Below, piece after piece: positions 25,949-34,589 of a stretch of DNA of 64,000 nucleotides. Numbering within the stretch: the stretch's first letter is position 1; each line of letters starts with the position of its first letter. A program made the position numbers and the translations under genes. The stretch is from Oleispira sp963851095. Lineage in GTDB: Bacteria > Pseudomonadota > Gammaproteobacteria > Pseudomonadales > Oceanobacteraceae. Below the pieces are notes generated by a model that did not search any database, had not been told where the DNA came from, and saw nothing but the letters and a program-made list of their open reading frames with translations. The stretch covers positions 248,001 to 312,000 of the forward strand of contig CAWKOX010000010.1 of NCBI GenBank assembly GCA_963851095.1. Reading direction: 5' to 3'.

Positions 25949-27217
25949 ATGAAACAAGAAAAACAAAAAATTGCCATCATTGGTGCGGGTATATCAGGGT
26001 TGCTTTCGGCTTATCTGTTGAGTCGCGAGCACGACGTTACATTATTCGAAGCCAATGAATACCTGGGTGGGCATACCCACTCCAAAACTGTGCAGTCGGG
26101 CGGAAAAGACTATTCCGTTAATACAGGTTTTATCGTGTATAACGACTGGACTTATCCTAATTTTATTAAATTGATGGACCAGTTAGGCGTTGCCAGCGAA
26201 GAGTCTGAAATGAGCTTCAGTGTACGCGATGAAAATACGGGTTTAGAGTATAATGGCACCAGTCTAAATAGTCTTTTTGCACAGCGTAGCAATCTATTGA
26301 AACCTAAGTTTTGGTTAATGATTAAAGACATTCTGCGATTCAATAAACAAACCGTAGAAATGGTAGAAAATGACCAACTGTCAGATACGCAATCGTTAGG
26401 CGAATTTGTAAAAGAAAATGGTTATAGCGATCGTTTTGTAAACCATTACATCGTGCCGATGGGCTCTGCAATTTGGTCAGCATCGGTTGATGTAATGATG
26501 GAGTTTCCACTTAAGTTTTTCTTAAAATTCTTTAATAACCACGGCATGCTCAGTGTCGATAACCGACCACAGTGGCGGGTAATCAGTAATGGATCTCAAT
26601 CGTATATTGAGCCGTTGATTGCACCTTTTAAAGAAAAAATTCATTTAAATAGTCCAATTGCAGAAGTCACTCGATTATCGGATAAAGTGATTGTTAAAAC
26701 TTTTTCCGGAGATGAACACGAGTTTGATCAAGTCGTTTTTGCTTGTCATAGCGATCAAGCCTTAGGCATGTTAACGGATGCAACGCAGCAAGAAAGTGAC
26801 ATTTTAGGTGCAATACCGTATCAAATGAACGAAGTCGTCTTACATACTGACCGCCGTTTAATGCCAAAGCGTAAACTGGCATGGGCGGCTTGGAACTACC
26901 ATATCCCTCAGCGTTTAAGCGAGTTTGCCATGGTGACCTATCATATGAATGCGCTGCAAAATATTAATGATGCCCCCGATGATTTTATGGTCACCTTAAA
27001 TCGCACAGCAGAAATAGCACCTGGAAAAATTATTGATAAATACGATTATGCTCACCCTGTCTTTACCATGGATGGAATTGCCGCTCAGCATCGACATAGT
27101 GAGATTCATAATAAAAATCGCAGTCATTATTGCGGTGCTTATTGGTTTAATGGTTTTCATGAAGACGGCGTTAACAGTGCGTTGCGCGTTGCTGAGTCAT
27201 TTGGGATAGAGCTCTAG
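25949..27217 (+). CDS. FAD/NAD(P)-binding amine-oxidase-like protein
   Basis: A 422-residue flavoprotein with IGAGISGLLSAYLLS at residues about 10-25, then a conserved LGGHTHSKTV block and NTGFIVYN, typical of the COG2907 group that sits beside DUF1365 and CFA-synthase genes. The C-terminal part holds GAYWFNGFHEDGVNSAL. The group is thought to act on unsaturated or cyclopropane fatty acyl chains, but its reaction is not established. It lies 13 bp before the DUF1365 gene. Confidence 0.88.
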   Translation: MKQEKQKIAIIGAGISGLLSAYLLSREHDVTLFEANEYLGGHTHSKTVQSGGKDYSVNTGFIVYNDWTYPNFIKLMDQLGVASEESEMSFSVRDENTGLEYNGTSLNSLFAQRSNLLKPKFWLMIKDILRFNKQTVEMVENDQLSDTQSLGEFVKENGYSDRFVNHYIVPMGSAIWSASVDVMMEFPLKFFLKFFNNHGMLSVDNRPQWRVISNGSQSYIEPLIAPFKEKIHLNSPIAEVTRLSDKVIVKTFSGDEHEFDQVVFACHSDQALGMLTDATQQESDILGAIPYQMNEVVLHTDRRLMPKRKLAWAAWNYHIPQRLSEFAMVTYHMNALQNINDAPDDFMVTLNRTAEIAPGKIIDKYDYAHPVFTMDGIAAQHRHSEIHNKNRSHYCGAYWFNGFHEDGVNSALRVAESFGIEL

Positions 27218-27230
27218 GTGAGTGCTTGCT

Positions 27231-28070
27231 ATGAAACAAGAACCAATAATGAATCAAGAGCCCATAATGAAAAGTGCTGTTTATGTCGGAAAAATAAGGC
27301 ATAGACGCTTCCAGCCTGTTCATCATGGTTTGAATTATTCATTATTTATGATGTATTTAGACTTAGATGAACTACCGACTTTACTTAAAAAACATTGGTA
27401 TTTTAGTAACGGTAAATTCAATCTAGCGTCATTTAATCGCAATGACTATTTAAACCCTAGTATTACAGACCTGAAGTCTGCGGTCGTTGATCGAGTAAGG
27501 TCTGAACTAGGAAATATCGCTACTGAAATAGCCTCAGTTAGAATGCTGACTAATGTTCGATATTTTGGCTATTGTATTAACCCCGTTACGTTTTATTATT
27601 GCTTCAATGAGCGCGAAGAGCTACTCATCATAGTGGCTGAAATTACGAATACCCCTTGGGACGAAAAATTTAGCTACATCTTACCGGTAGCACCTCATTT
27701 TTGTGCTCAACATGCAAGCATGCGACATCAAGTCAAAGGGCAAAAAAAGCATGTTTTCAATTTTAATAAAGCGTTTCATGTCTCACCGTTTAATCCAATG
27801 AATATGGATTACCGATGGGTATTTTCAGAACCGCTATTAGAGCAAGGCAGTCTGATTGCGGTGCATATGGATAACCATATCGCCGATGACTGTGGTGAAA
27901 AACATTTCGATGCAACGTTAACGCTTAAACGTAAAGAGATTAGTGATGCCATGCCCAAATTATTATTTCACTATCCGTTTATGACGTTAAAAGTTGTAAC
28001 GGGGATTTATTGGAATGCGCTAAAATTATGGTTAAAAAAATCCCCTTTTTATGATCACCCTGACTCTTAA
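27231..28070 (+). CDS. DUF1365 family protein
   Basis: About 279 residues. The body begins SAVYVGKIRHRRFQPVHHGL, the DUF1365 signature, followed by NPVTFYYCF and the C-terminal TLKVVTGIYWNALKLWLK. Function unknown, nearly always beside the FAD gene and CFA synthase. The start is uncertain: AGGTGAG fits the ATG at 27231, a GTG at 27222 and ATGs at 27249 and 27267 are in frame. An 18-bp duplication gives MKQEPIMNQEPIM before the conserved start, so the conserved protein itself may begin at 27267. Confidence 0.88.
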   Translation: MKQEPIMNQEPIMKSAVYVGKIRHRRFQPVHHGLNYSLFMMYLDLDELPTLLKKHWYFSNGKFNLASFNRNDYLNPSITDLKSAVVDRVRSELGNIATEIASVRMLTNVRYFGYCINPVTFYYCFNEREELLIIVAEITNTPWDEKFSYILPVAPHFCAQHASMRHQVKGQKKHVFNFNKAFHVSPFNPMNMDYRWVFSEPLLEQGSLIAVHMDNHIADDCGEKHFDATLTLKRKEISDAMPKLLFHYPFMTLKVVTGIYWNALKLWLKKSPFYDHPDS

Positions 28071-28130
28071 TTACGTATAAACAATAATAAACGTGTGTAT
28101 GGTTGGATAATACGCAAAATACGAATAAAA

Positions 28131-28182
28131 GCGGTACTGTTTAAACAGCATTAATTAAACAGAAAATATTAAACAGTACCGC
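28131..28182. repeat. 14-bp perfect inverted repeat between DUF1365 and CFA synthase
   Basis: GCGGTACTGTTTAA (28131-28144) is the exact reverse complement of TTAAACAGTACCGC (28169-28182), with a 24-nt loop that contains another TTAAACAG. No U-tract follows on either strand. It lies 25 bp before the CFA-synthase ATG. It may be an attenuator, an operator or a mobile-element remnant. Confidence 0.85.
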
Positions 28183-28207
28183 CTCAAGAAGAGCGCTGGA
28201 GTAAAGA

Positions 28208-29574
28208 ATGAATATGTCATCGTCTGCTACGATTAATACTAAATTTGAAATACCACCTAAGCCTTTTGTCCCTGCGAAAGGCCCAATGTCTAAAATTGCT
28301 AGGAACTTAGTTCATAAGCAGCTCGCTAGCTTGCATACAGGTTGTCTGCAAATTGAAGAAAACGGTGAAGTATTTACTTTTGGTCAGAGCCAAAGACTGA
28401 TGTAAAGAATGGTGTAAAGAACGAGGCAGGGCTAGTCGCTCGTCTAATCGTTCATGATATGGGTTGTTATAGCGAGATCATGACGGGCGGCAGCATTGGC
28501 GCAGCAGAATCTTTTATGACAGGAGATTGGAGTAGCCCCGACCTGACGATGTTAGTGAGGGTTATGGTGCGAAACATCGATATTCTTGATCAAATGGAAG
28601 GAGGTTTAGCGCTCATATCCAAACCTTTCCTTAAGGCCTTTCATTATTTTAATCAAAACTCAGCTAAAGGCTCGCGCAGAAATATTGCCGCACATTACGA
28701 TCTAGGCAATGATTTATTTGAATTGTTTCTAGATCCCACCATGATGTATTCCTCCGGAATATTCCCTCAAGTGAACGAAGACCAGAGTATCAACAAAGAA
28801 GATCAGAGTATCGAGAAAGAAGCAGCCTCAATGGAGCAGGCTTCAATCAATAAGCTCAATATTATTTGTGAAAAACTTCAGCTGAGTGCCTCTGATCATG
28901 TGGTAGAAATTGGCACGGGCTGGGGTGGTTTTGCCATTCATGCAGCGAAACATTATGGCTGTAGAGTGACCACTACGACTATCTCTCAAGAACAATTTAA
29001 CTTAGCTAAGCAGCGTATTAAGCAAGAAGGCTTAGAAGATAAAATAACACTCTTGTTAGAAGATTACCGTGACCTAAGAAAAACGTATGAAGGTCAATTT
29101 GATAAACTGGTTTCGATCGAGATGATCGAAGCAGTGGGTTGGAAGTTTTATAATACTTTTTTTGAACACTGCGGCTCTTTATTAAAACCACAAGGTATTG
29201 CTTTAATTCAGGCGATTACCATTACCGATCAGCGATATGATCAAGCGCGTAAAAATGTTGATTTCATCCAACGTTATATTTTTCCTGGTAGCTGCATTCC
29301 TTCGATTACAGCATTGATTACGGCCAGTACCAAGGCCAGTGATTTAAACCTAGTGCAAGCACAAGACTTTGGCTTGCACTACGCCCGTACTTTAAAATGC
29401 TGGCAAGAGACGTTTAATCACAAAAGTGAACAGGTCTCTGCCCTAGGTTACAGCGATGACTTTAAGCGCATGTGGCAGTTTTATTTAAGTTACTGCGAAG
29501 GAGGTTTTGCTGAGCGAACCATTGGGGTTAATCATTTAGTTTTTGCTAAGCCTAGAGCTAAAATCAATTATTAA
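28208..29574 (+). pseudogene. cfa: Cyclopropane-fatty-acyl-phospholipid synthase, frameshifted
   Basis: The first frame (28208-28405, RBS GGAG) gives 65 residues ending FTFGQSQRLM. The rest continues from about 28384 one base back (SEPKTDVKNGVKNEAG ... then MGCYSEIM at 28459) to 29574. The second part is a full CFA body: GGSIGAAESFM, SAM site VVEIGTGWGGFAIHAA, FDKLVSIEMIEAVG and the PGSCIP ending. CFA synthase methylenates lipid double bonds using SAM. A single missing base between 28369 and 28405 accounts for the break; no slippery heptamer is present. A 371-residue product from 28459 would lack the N-terminal domain part. Confidence 0.88.
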
Positions 29575-29802
29575 TCTAGAAAGATTTTTAGTTGCCTTAA
29601 ATCAATACTTAAGGATTTAGGCTTTTAAAGCCACAGCTTCTGTCTTGCTTTGCCATTGAGGATGTAATAACAAAATATTACTCTCTGTTTATTAAAAGTA
29701 TTAATACGTTCAGCTATTTTGAGCATGCTATTTTTTATACATGTGGTAGCGTATTAATTAATGAAGAGTTCGTAGCAGCGACCCTAATAATAAAGGCATA
29801 AC

Positions 29803-31485
29803 ATGAGTATTCGCACTAAAAATGGCGCTAAGGCGCTGGTTAAAACACTGACTGATTCGGGTATTGATACCTGTTTTAGTAACCCTGGAACTTCTGAGAT
29901 GCATTTTGTTGCCGCCTTAGATGACTCCAATATGCGAGCAGTCTTATGCTTGTTTGAAGGTGTTGCGACAGGTGCGGCTGATGGTTATGCGCGAATAGCG
30001 AACAAGCCTGCTTCTACGCTGCTGCATTTAGGCTGTGGTTTAGGGAACGGCTTGGCCAATCTACACAATGCCCGTAAAGCACGGGTTCCCATGATAAATA
30101 TCATCGGTGATCATGCGCTGTATCACAAACAGTATGATGCGCCGTTAGAGTCCGATATCGAAACCGTAGCACGCAATGTGTCCAGCTGGATTCGCACCTG
30201 CCCGAGTACCGAACAGCTCGGGGCAGATACCGCCGAAGCCATCGAAGTCGCCCAACTTGCGCCGCAACAAATCTCGACATTAATACTGCCTGCTGATGTT
30301 TCTTGGGGTAAAGGCGGAACGGCTGCTAAAGCCAATTTAACCCCTGTGGCTGACATTGCCGCGGACGAAACCATTAATAAGGCTGCAGAGATTCTCAAAA
30401 AACGAGGCAAAAAAACCGCCATCTTATTAGGCCGTCGTGTCTTATTAGAAGAAGGTTTAATGGCCGCGTCAAAAATTTCAGAAAAAACAGGGGCAAAGCT
30501 CTTCTGTGAAGTATTTCCGACACGATTAGAAAGAGGAGAGGGTCTACCCTATGTAGAACGCCTCGCCTACCTAGCTGAAATGGCTTCGGTTCAGTTAAAA
30601 GGGTATGAGCATTTAATTATTATTGATACCAAAGAGCCGGTTTCTTTCTTTGCCTACCCTGGCAAAAAGAGTTATCTAGTGCCGAAAAAATGCAAGGTAC
30701 TTAATCTGGTAAAAGAAGATGAAGATGCTGTCGGCAGCATAGAAGCATTAATGGAAGCCGTTGGCGCACAATTAACGGCTCCTAAATTACAGGCCTTAGA
30801 TCGTCCGAAGTTACCGACAGGTAAACTCAATGCTTCCAAGGTATGTGAAGCGTTAGGCGCTTTAATGCCAGAAAATGCCATTATCTCAGACGAGGCTCAG
30901 ACGTCTGGTTTAAAGCTACCGTCTTTTACCGCAGGTTCGCCTAGACATGATGTATTAACCTTAACGGGGGGGGCAATTGGGCAAGGGCTGCCCGTCGCAA
31001 TCGGTGCTGCAATCGCAGGTGAAAATACCAATGGAAAAGATCGCCCGGTAATCACCTTGGTCGGAGACGGTTCAGCGATGTATACCATACAATCGTTGTG
31101 GACCATGATGAACGAGAATTTAGAGGTTACGGTTATTATTCTAAATAACCGTTCTTATGCGATTTTAAATATCGAATTAGAACGTGTCGGTGCAGAGGGT
31201 GCGGGGCCAAAGGCCAAATCTCAATTAGATTTATCTAAGACAGAAATTGATTTTGTCTTAATGGCAAAAAGCATGGGCATGCCCGCCGAAACAGTATCGA
31301 CGGCTGAAGAATTTAATGACGCATTAGCGCGCGCTATTCGCGAACCAGGGCCGCACTTAATTGATGCGATAGTACCAAGTGAGTACGAAGGTCTTAAATT
31401 GAAATTCTTGCCTCATGTTTTAGGCGCAATGAGTAGAATACCTGCACCGATTGCGAAAGCATTAAAGAAAAAGCTCGCTCCTTAG
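29803..31485 (+). CDS. Thiamine-pyrophosphate enzyme, acetolactate-synthase-like
   Basis: A 560-residue TPP-dependent enzyme. N-terminal domain with CFSNPGTSEMHFVAAL and the catalytic Glu of LCLFEGVATGAADGYAR; central domain; C-terminal pyrophosphate domain with the TPP motif GDGSAMYTIQSLW ... NNRSYAILN. The NPGTSEM start resembles the benzoylformate-decarboxylase-like branch annotated as acetolactate synthase large subunit rather than biosynthetic IlvB; no small subunit follows. The reaction is therefore uncertain (2-oxoacid decarboxylation or carboligation). It stands alone. Confidence 0.85.
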   Translation: MSIRTKNGAKALVKTLTDSGIDTCFSNPGTSEMHFVAALDDSNMRAVLCLFEGVATGAADGYARIANKPASTLLHLGCGLGNGLANLHNARKARVPMINIIGDHALYHKQYDAPLESDIETVARNVSSWIRTCPSTEQLGADTAEAIEVAQLAPQQISTLILPADVSWGKGGTAAKANLTPVADIAADETINKAAEILKKRGKKTAILLGRRVLLEEGLMAASKISEKTGAKLFCEVFPTRLERGEGLPYVERLAYLAEMASVQLKGYEHLIIIDTKEPVSFFAYPGKKSYLVPKKCKVLNLVKEDEDAVGSIEALMEAVGAQLTAPKLQALDRPKLPTGKLNASKVCEALGALMPENAIISDEAQTSGLKLPSFTAGSPRHDVLTLTGGAIGQGLPVAIGAAIAGENTNGKDRPVITLVGDGSAMYTIQSLWTMMNENLEVTVIILNNRSYAILNIELERVGAEGAGPKAKSQLDLSKTEIDFVLMAKSMGMPAETVSTAEEFNDALARAIREPGPHLIDAIVPSEYEGLKLKFLPHVLGAMSRIPAPIAKALKKKLAP

Positions 31486-31608
31486 TGCAGTTTGTTAGGT
31501 CAAACATGCTATTTTTGTAAGGTTTTTGTAAGTTTATTGTTAATTTATATTAAAGTGGCACCATTTTTTCTAGAATTAGCGCCTATTTCAAATAAGATTG
31601 AGCGCTAA

Positions 31609-32349
31609 ATGAGATTCTTCTTCAGTATAGCAATGTGGCTATACAGTTCGCTGTCCACCGCCGATGATTTTATCGATTTTGAAACCTCTATTAATCAAAT
31701 GTCGAGTTATTATCGCGCTTATATATTTTTTGACGGTGATGAACGATATAAAAAACCTATTTTAGACATTGCCAATAATGCTTCAAATTATGATGACTTA
31801 TTAAGTGACAAACCTCAGTTGTTACAACGCTGGCGTGTGTTTATCGAGCAGGTTCATTTGGGGTTTGGAGGTGTAGGAGATTCGCAAACGATTAATTTTC
31901 AGGCCAACTGGACTCTTAAGAGTGATGAACTTAGAAATGTGCTGAATAAAGAGCTCAAAGAGCATGTTGAAATTAAGCAATCAACAGATCCTAGTTCAAA
32001 AGACTACATACGTTTGCTTCTATTGCGAATGGAAAAAATCTTAACCGCGTATATGTCTTTAACCAATGCACTTGGAGGGTTAGGGGTGTCGGCTGAATCG
32101 ATTGACATTGAGGCCGAAATTTCAGAGGTATCCAATATGCTAACCCTGATAAACCCGCAAGATGATGCCTTAAAACGCGTTGCTAAAAAGTGGGCTTTTG
32201 TTAGCCGAGTATTGTTAAAATTTAAAACTCGTATCGCCCCTTATGTTGTCACCCATAGCTATGAGAAAATTAGAAAAGATATCAAAGAGCACTTAGCAAC
32301 TATCAACTTAGTCTCACCTTCGATCTTAAAGTCTCACCTTCGATCTTAA
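31609..32349 (+). CDS. Hypothetical exported helical protein
   Basis: A 246-residue protein with a signal-like N-terminus (RFFFSIAMWLYSSLSTA, cleavage near STADD) and a largely alpha-helical mature part rich in Lys/Glu. No motif or family recognised. Its last codons run into a 20-bp tandem repeat, so the SHLRS tail and the stop codon derive from the repeat; the ancestral C-terminus may have differed. It ends shortly before a strong hairpin and the norC promoter. Confidence 0.65.
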   Translation: MRFFFSIAMWLYSSLSTADDFIDFETSINQMSSYYRAYIFFDGDERYKKPILDIANNASNYDDLLSDKPQLLQRWRVFIEQVHLGFGGVGDSQTINFQANWTLKSDELRNVLNKELKEHVEIKQSTDPSSKDYIRLLLLRMEKILTAYMSLTNALGGLGVSAESIDIEAEISEVSNMLTLINPQDDALKRVAKKWAFVSRVLLKFKTRIAPYVVTHSYEKIRKDIKEHLATINLVSPSILKSHLRS

Positions 32350-32370
32350 AGCCTCATCTTCGACCTTAAA
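32311..32370. repeat. 20-bp tandem repeat, three copies, spanning a stop codon
   Basis: The unit gtctcaccttcgatcttaaa is present twice exactly (32311-32330, 32331-32350) and once with three changes (32351-32370). The stop of the upstream gene (TAA at 32347-32349) lies in the second copy. 20 is not a multiple of three, so a change in copy number would alter the C-terminus. Confidence 0.9.
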
Positions 32371-32400
32371 GATAGTACCCTGCGGCAAGGGTATTATCTT
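32369..32400 (+). terminator. Strong 13-bp hairpin after the hypothetical gene
   Basis: AAGATAGTACCCT (32369-32381) pairs with AGGGTATTATCTT (32388-32400) with a single G-U wobble and loop GCGGCA. No U-tract follows, so termination is likely but not classical. It also insulates the norC promoter. Confidence 0.6.
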
Positions 32401-32541
32401 GAGTGCTATAGTTTCCCATTCTCAGTGTTTCTTTTATTCCTATCGTTAGAAGACAACTCCTCACAAAAAGACGCCATAAATCAATCACCTGCATCTAATT
32501 TCGAATATCCGACCATTCCACTGCGGATTACTAGATGTGTC

Positions 32542-32582
32542 TTGATTTGAGTCACTGTTTCAAGAACTGTAAAGAGTATTCT
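32542..32582 (+). promoter_or_regulatory. FNR/Dnr-type box and -10 upstream of norC
   Basis: TTGATTTGAGTCAC at 32542-32555 matches TTGAT-N4-GTCAA at 9 of 10 fixed positions. TATTCT at 32577-32582 is a -10 placed so that the box centres near -41.5 from a start near 32590. This is class II geometry for FNR/Dnr activators, which respond to low oxygen or NO. Confidence 0.7.
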
Positions 32583-32622
32583 ACAGCCTGTACACACTAA
32601 AACGAGTCGAGGAGAGAGAGCC

Positions 32623-33063
32623 ATGGCTGAACGCTTTACTAAAAGCATGGCCAGAAATATGTATATGGGAGGAAGTCTTTTCTTCATTCTCATATTCGTA
32701 GGACTGACAATGGACACCGTGCGGCAGCTGCCTGAACGGGACAATCGTGAAAATCTAACAGAAGCTGTTGCCCATGGTAAAAAATTGTGGGAAGACAATA
32801 ACTGCGTAGGTTGTCACTCACTATTGGGTGAGGGTGCGTATTTTGCTCCTGAACTTGGCAATGTATATTTACGTCGTGGTGGCGAAGCAGGTTTTAAGGC
32901 TTATTTTAAAGGCTGGATGAATGCACAACCACTGGGTATTCCAGGTCGTCGTGCTATGCCACAGTTTAATCTGTCGGACGAAGATTTAGATGCCTTGGCT
33001 GATTTCTTAGAATATGTTTCTAAGATTAATACTAACAACTGGCCACCTAACGTAGAAGGATAG
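32623..33063 (+). CDS. norC: Nitric oxide reductase subunit C (cytochrome c)
   Basis: A 146-residue membrane-anchored c-type cytochrome. One N-terminal helix (about 14-30), then the heme site CVGCH (Cys61, Cys64, His65) and downstream Met-containing PGRRAMPQF as sixth ligand region. It hands electrons to NorB in the periplasm for NO reduction to N2O. The gene is 9 bp before norB with GAGAGAG upstream of the ATG. Length and motif are typical. Confidence 0.96.
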   Translation: MAERFTKSMARNMYMGGSLFFILIFVGLTMDTVRQLPERDNRENLTEAVAHGKKLWEDNNCVGCHSLLGEGAYFAPELGNVYLRRGGEAGFKAYFKGWMNAQPLGIPGRRAMPQFNLSDEDLDALADFLEYVSKINTNNWPPNVEG

Positions 33064-33072
33064 GAGCGCATT

Positions 33073-34482
33073 ATGAAATATGAGTCACAAGCTGTTTCCA
33101 AGCCTTATTTTATCTTTGCCATCGTCTTATTCGTCGGTCAGATATTGTTCGGTTTGATTATCGGAACCCAATACATTATTGGTGATTTCCTTTTCCCTGA
33201 AATTCCATTCAACGTTGCTCGTATGGTACATACCAACTTGCTCATTGTCTGGTTGCTGTTCGGGTTCATGGGTGCTGCGTACTACATGATTCCAGAAGAA
33301 GCTGAAACAGAATTGCACAGCCCTAAACTGGCCTGGGCATTATTCTGGATATTTGCGGCAGCAGGTACGTTAACCATTATCGGTTATTTATCAGTTCCTT
33401 ATGCAACACTTGCACATATTACCGGTAACGATTTATTACCCACGATGGGACGAGAGTTCTTAGAAATGCCGACGATTACGAAAGTCGGTGTGGTAATCGT
33501 AGCGCTTGGTTTCTTATTCAACATCGGTATGACGGTTCTTAAGGGTCGTAAAACGGTTGTTAACCTAGTATTGCTAACAGGTCTATTGGGCTTAGCCTTA
33601 ATGTTCTTGTTCTCTTTCTATAATCCTGAAAACATCGCGCTCGATAAATACTTCTGGTGGTATGTTGTTCACTTGTGGGTAGAAGGCGTCTGGGAATTGA
33701 TCATGGCGTCTATCTTGGCTTATGTATTAATTAAAGTAACCGGCGTTGACCGTGAAATTATTGAAAAATGGTTGTATGTGATCATCGCGATGGCATTGAT
33801 CTCAGGAATTCTAGGCACAGGACACCACTTCTTCTGGATTGGCGCGCCTGAGTACTGGTTATGGTTGGGTTCTATCTTCTCAGCGATTGAGCCAATTCCA
33901 TTCTTCATGATGACCTTGTTCGCCTTTAATATGGTTAACCGTCGTCGTCGTGAGCACCCTAACCGTGCAGCAACTTTATGGGCGCTAGGGTGTGCAGTAA
34001 TGGCATTCTTGGGCGCAGGTGTGTGGGGCTTCTTACATACACTCGCACCGATTAACTATTACACTCACGGCACACAGCTTACGGCAGCACACGGTCACAT
34101 GGCCTTCTACGGTGCTTATGTAATGATTGTTCTTACTATTATTTCTTACGCGATGCCTATTATGCGCGGACGTCCAAATGGTAATAGCAACAAAGCTCAA
34201 GTAACAGAAATGTGGGGCTTCTGGTTAATGACGGTATCCATGGTATTTATCACATTGTTCCTAACAGGCGCAGGTGTATTACAAGTATGGATTCAACGTC
34301 TACCAGAATCGGGTGAGGCCTTAAGCTTCATGGCCACACAGGATAAGTTAGTCTTATTCTACTGGTTACGTTTGATCGCAGGTCTGTTCTTTATGGCGGG
34401 TCTGGTCGTTTATGTTGTTAGTTTCTTTGTAGGTGGTGATGAAGATCCTCAGCTAGAAAAAGACAAAGCAGAAGCGGCATAA
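33073..34482 (+). CDS. norB: Nitric oxide reductase subunit B
   Basis: A 469-residue, 12-helix heme-copper-type oxidase homologue. It has the conserved histidine segments ARMVHTNLLIVWLLFG, the ENIALDKYFWWYVVHLWVEGVWE block with the catalytic Glu/His pair, GTGHHFFWIGAPEYWLW and TAAHGHMAFYGAYV, which hold the low-spin heme b, heme b3 and the non-heme iron (FeB). It reduces 2 NO to N2O at the membrane. Directly after norC. Confidence 0.97.
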   Translation: MKYESQAVSKPYFIFAIVLFVGQILFGLIIGTQYIIGDFLFPEIPFNVARMVHTNLLIVWLLFGFMGAAYYMIPEEAETELHSPKLAWALFWIFAAAGTLTIIGYLSVPYATLAHITGNDLLPTMGREFLEMPTITKVGVVIVALGFLFNIGMTVLKGRKTVVNLVLLTGLLGLALMFLFSFYNPENIALDKYFWWYVVHLWVEGVWELIMASILAYVLIKVTGVDREIIEKWLYVIIAMALISGILGTGHHFFWIGAPEYWLWLGSIFSAIEPIPFFMMTLFAFNMVNRRRREHPNRAATLWALGCAVMAFLGAGVWGFLHTLAPINYYTHGTQLTAAHGHMAFYGAYVMIVLTIISYAMPIMRGRPNGNSNKAQVTEMWGFWLMTVSMVFITLFLTGAGVLQVWIQRLPESGEALSFMATQDKLVLFYWLRLIAGLFFMAGLVVYVVSFFVGGDEDPQLEKDKAEAA

Positions 34483-34517
34483 ATTAAATAATCACTTAAC
34501 GTGATTGCAAGTTTGAA

Positions 34518-34554
34518 ATAGCTAGGGCAGCGCACGTTGCTCTGGCTATTTTTA
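34518..34554 (+). terminator. Rho-independent terminator after norB
   Basis: ATAGCTAGGGCAGCG pairs with CGTTGCTCTGGCTAT (three G-U wobbles, very short loop) and is followed by TTTTTACTTTT. It probably ends or attenuates the norCB transcript before the 4Fe-4S gene. Confidence 0.8.
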
Positions 34555-34589
34555 CTTTTAGCCTTAGTTTATTATCCTTAAGGTTCAAT

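Noticed and set aside
27222..27267. GTG start at 27222 for DUF1365
   Set aside because: AGGTGAG is too close to 27222 and correctly spaced from ATG 27231; the conserved sequence begins only at 27267.
28369..28460. Programmed -1 frameshift in CFA synthase
   Set aside because: The direction fits -1, but there is no X-XXY-YYZ slippery heptamer or following stem in the overlap (28369-28405), so an indel or sequencing error is simpler.
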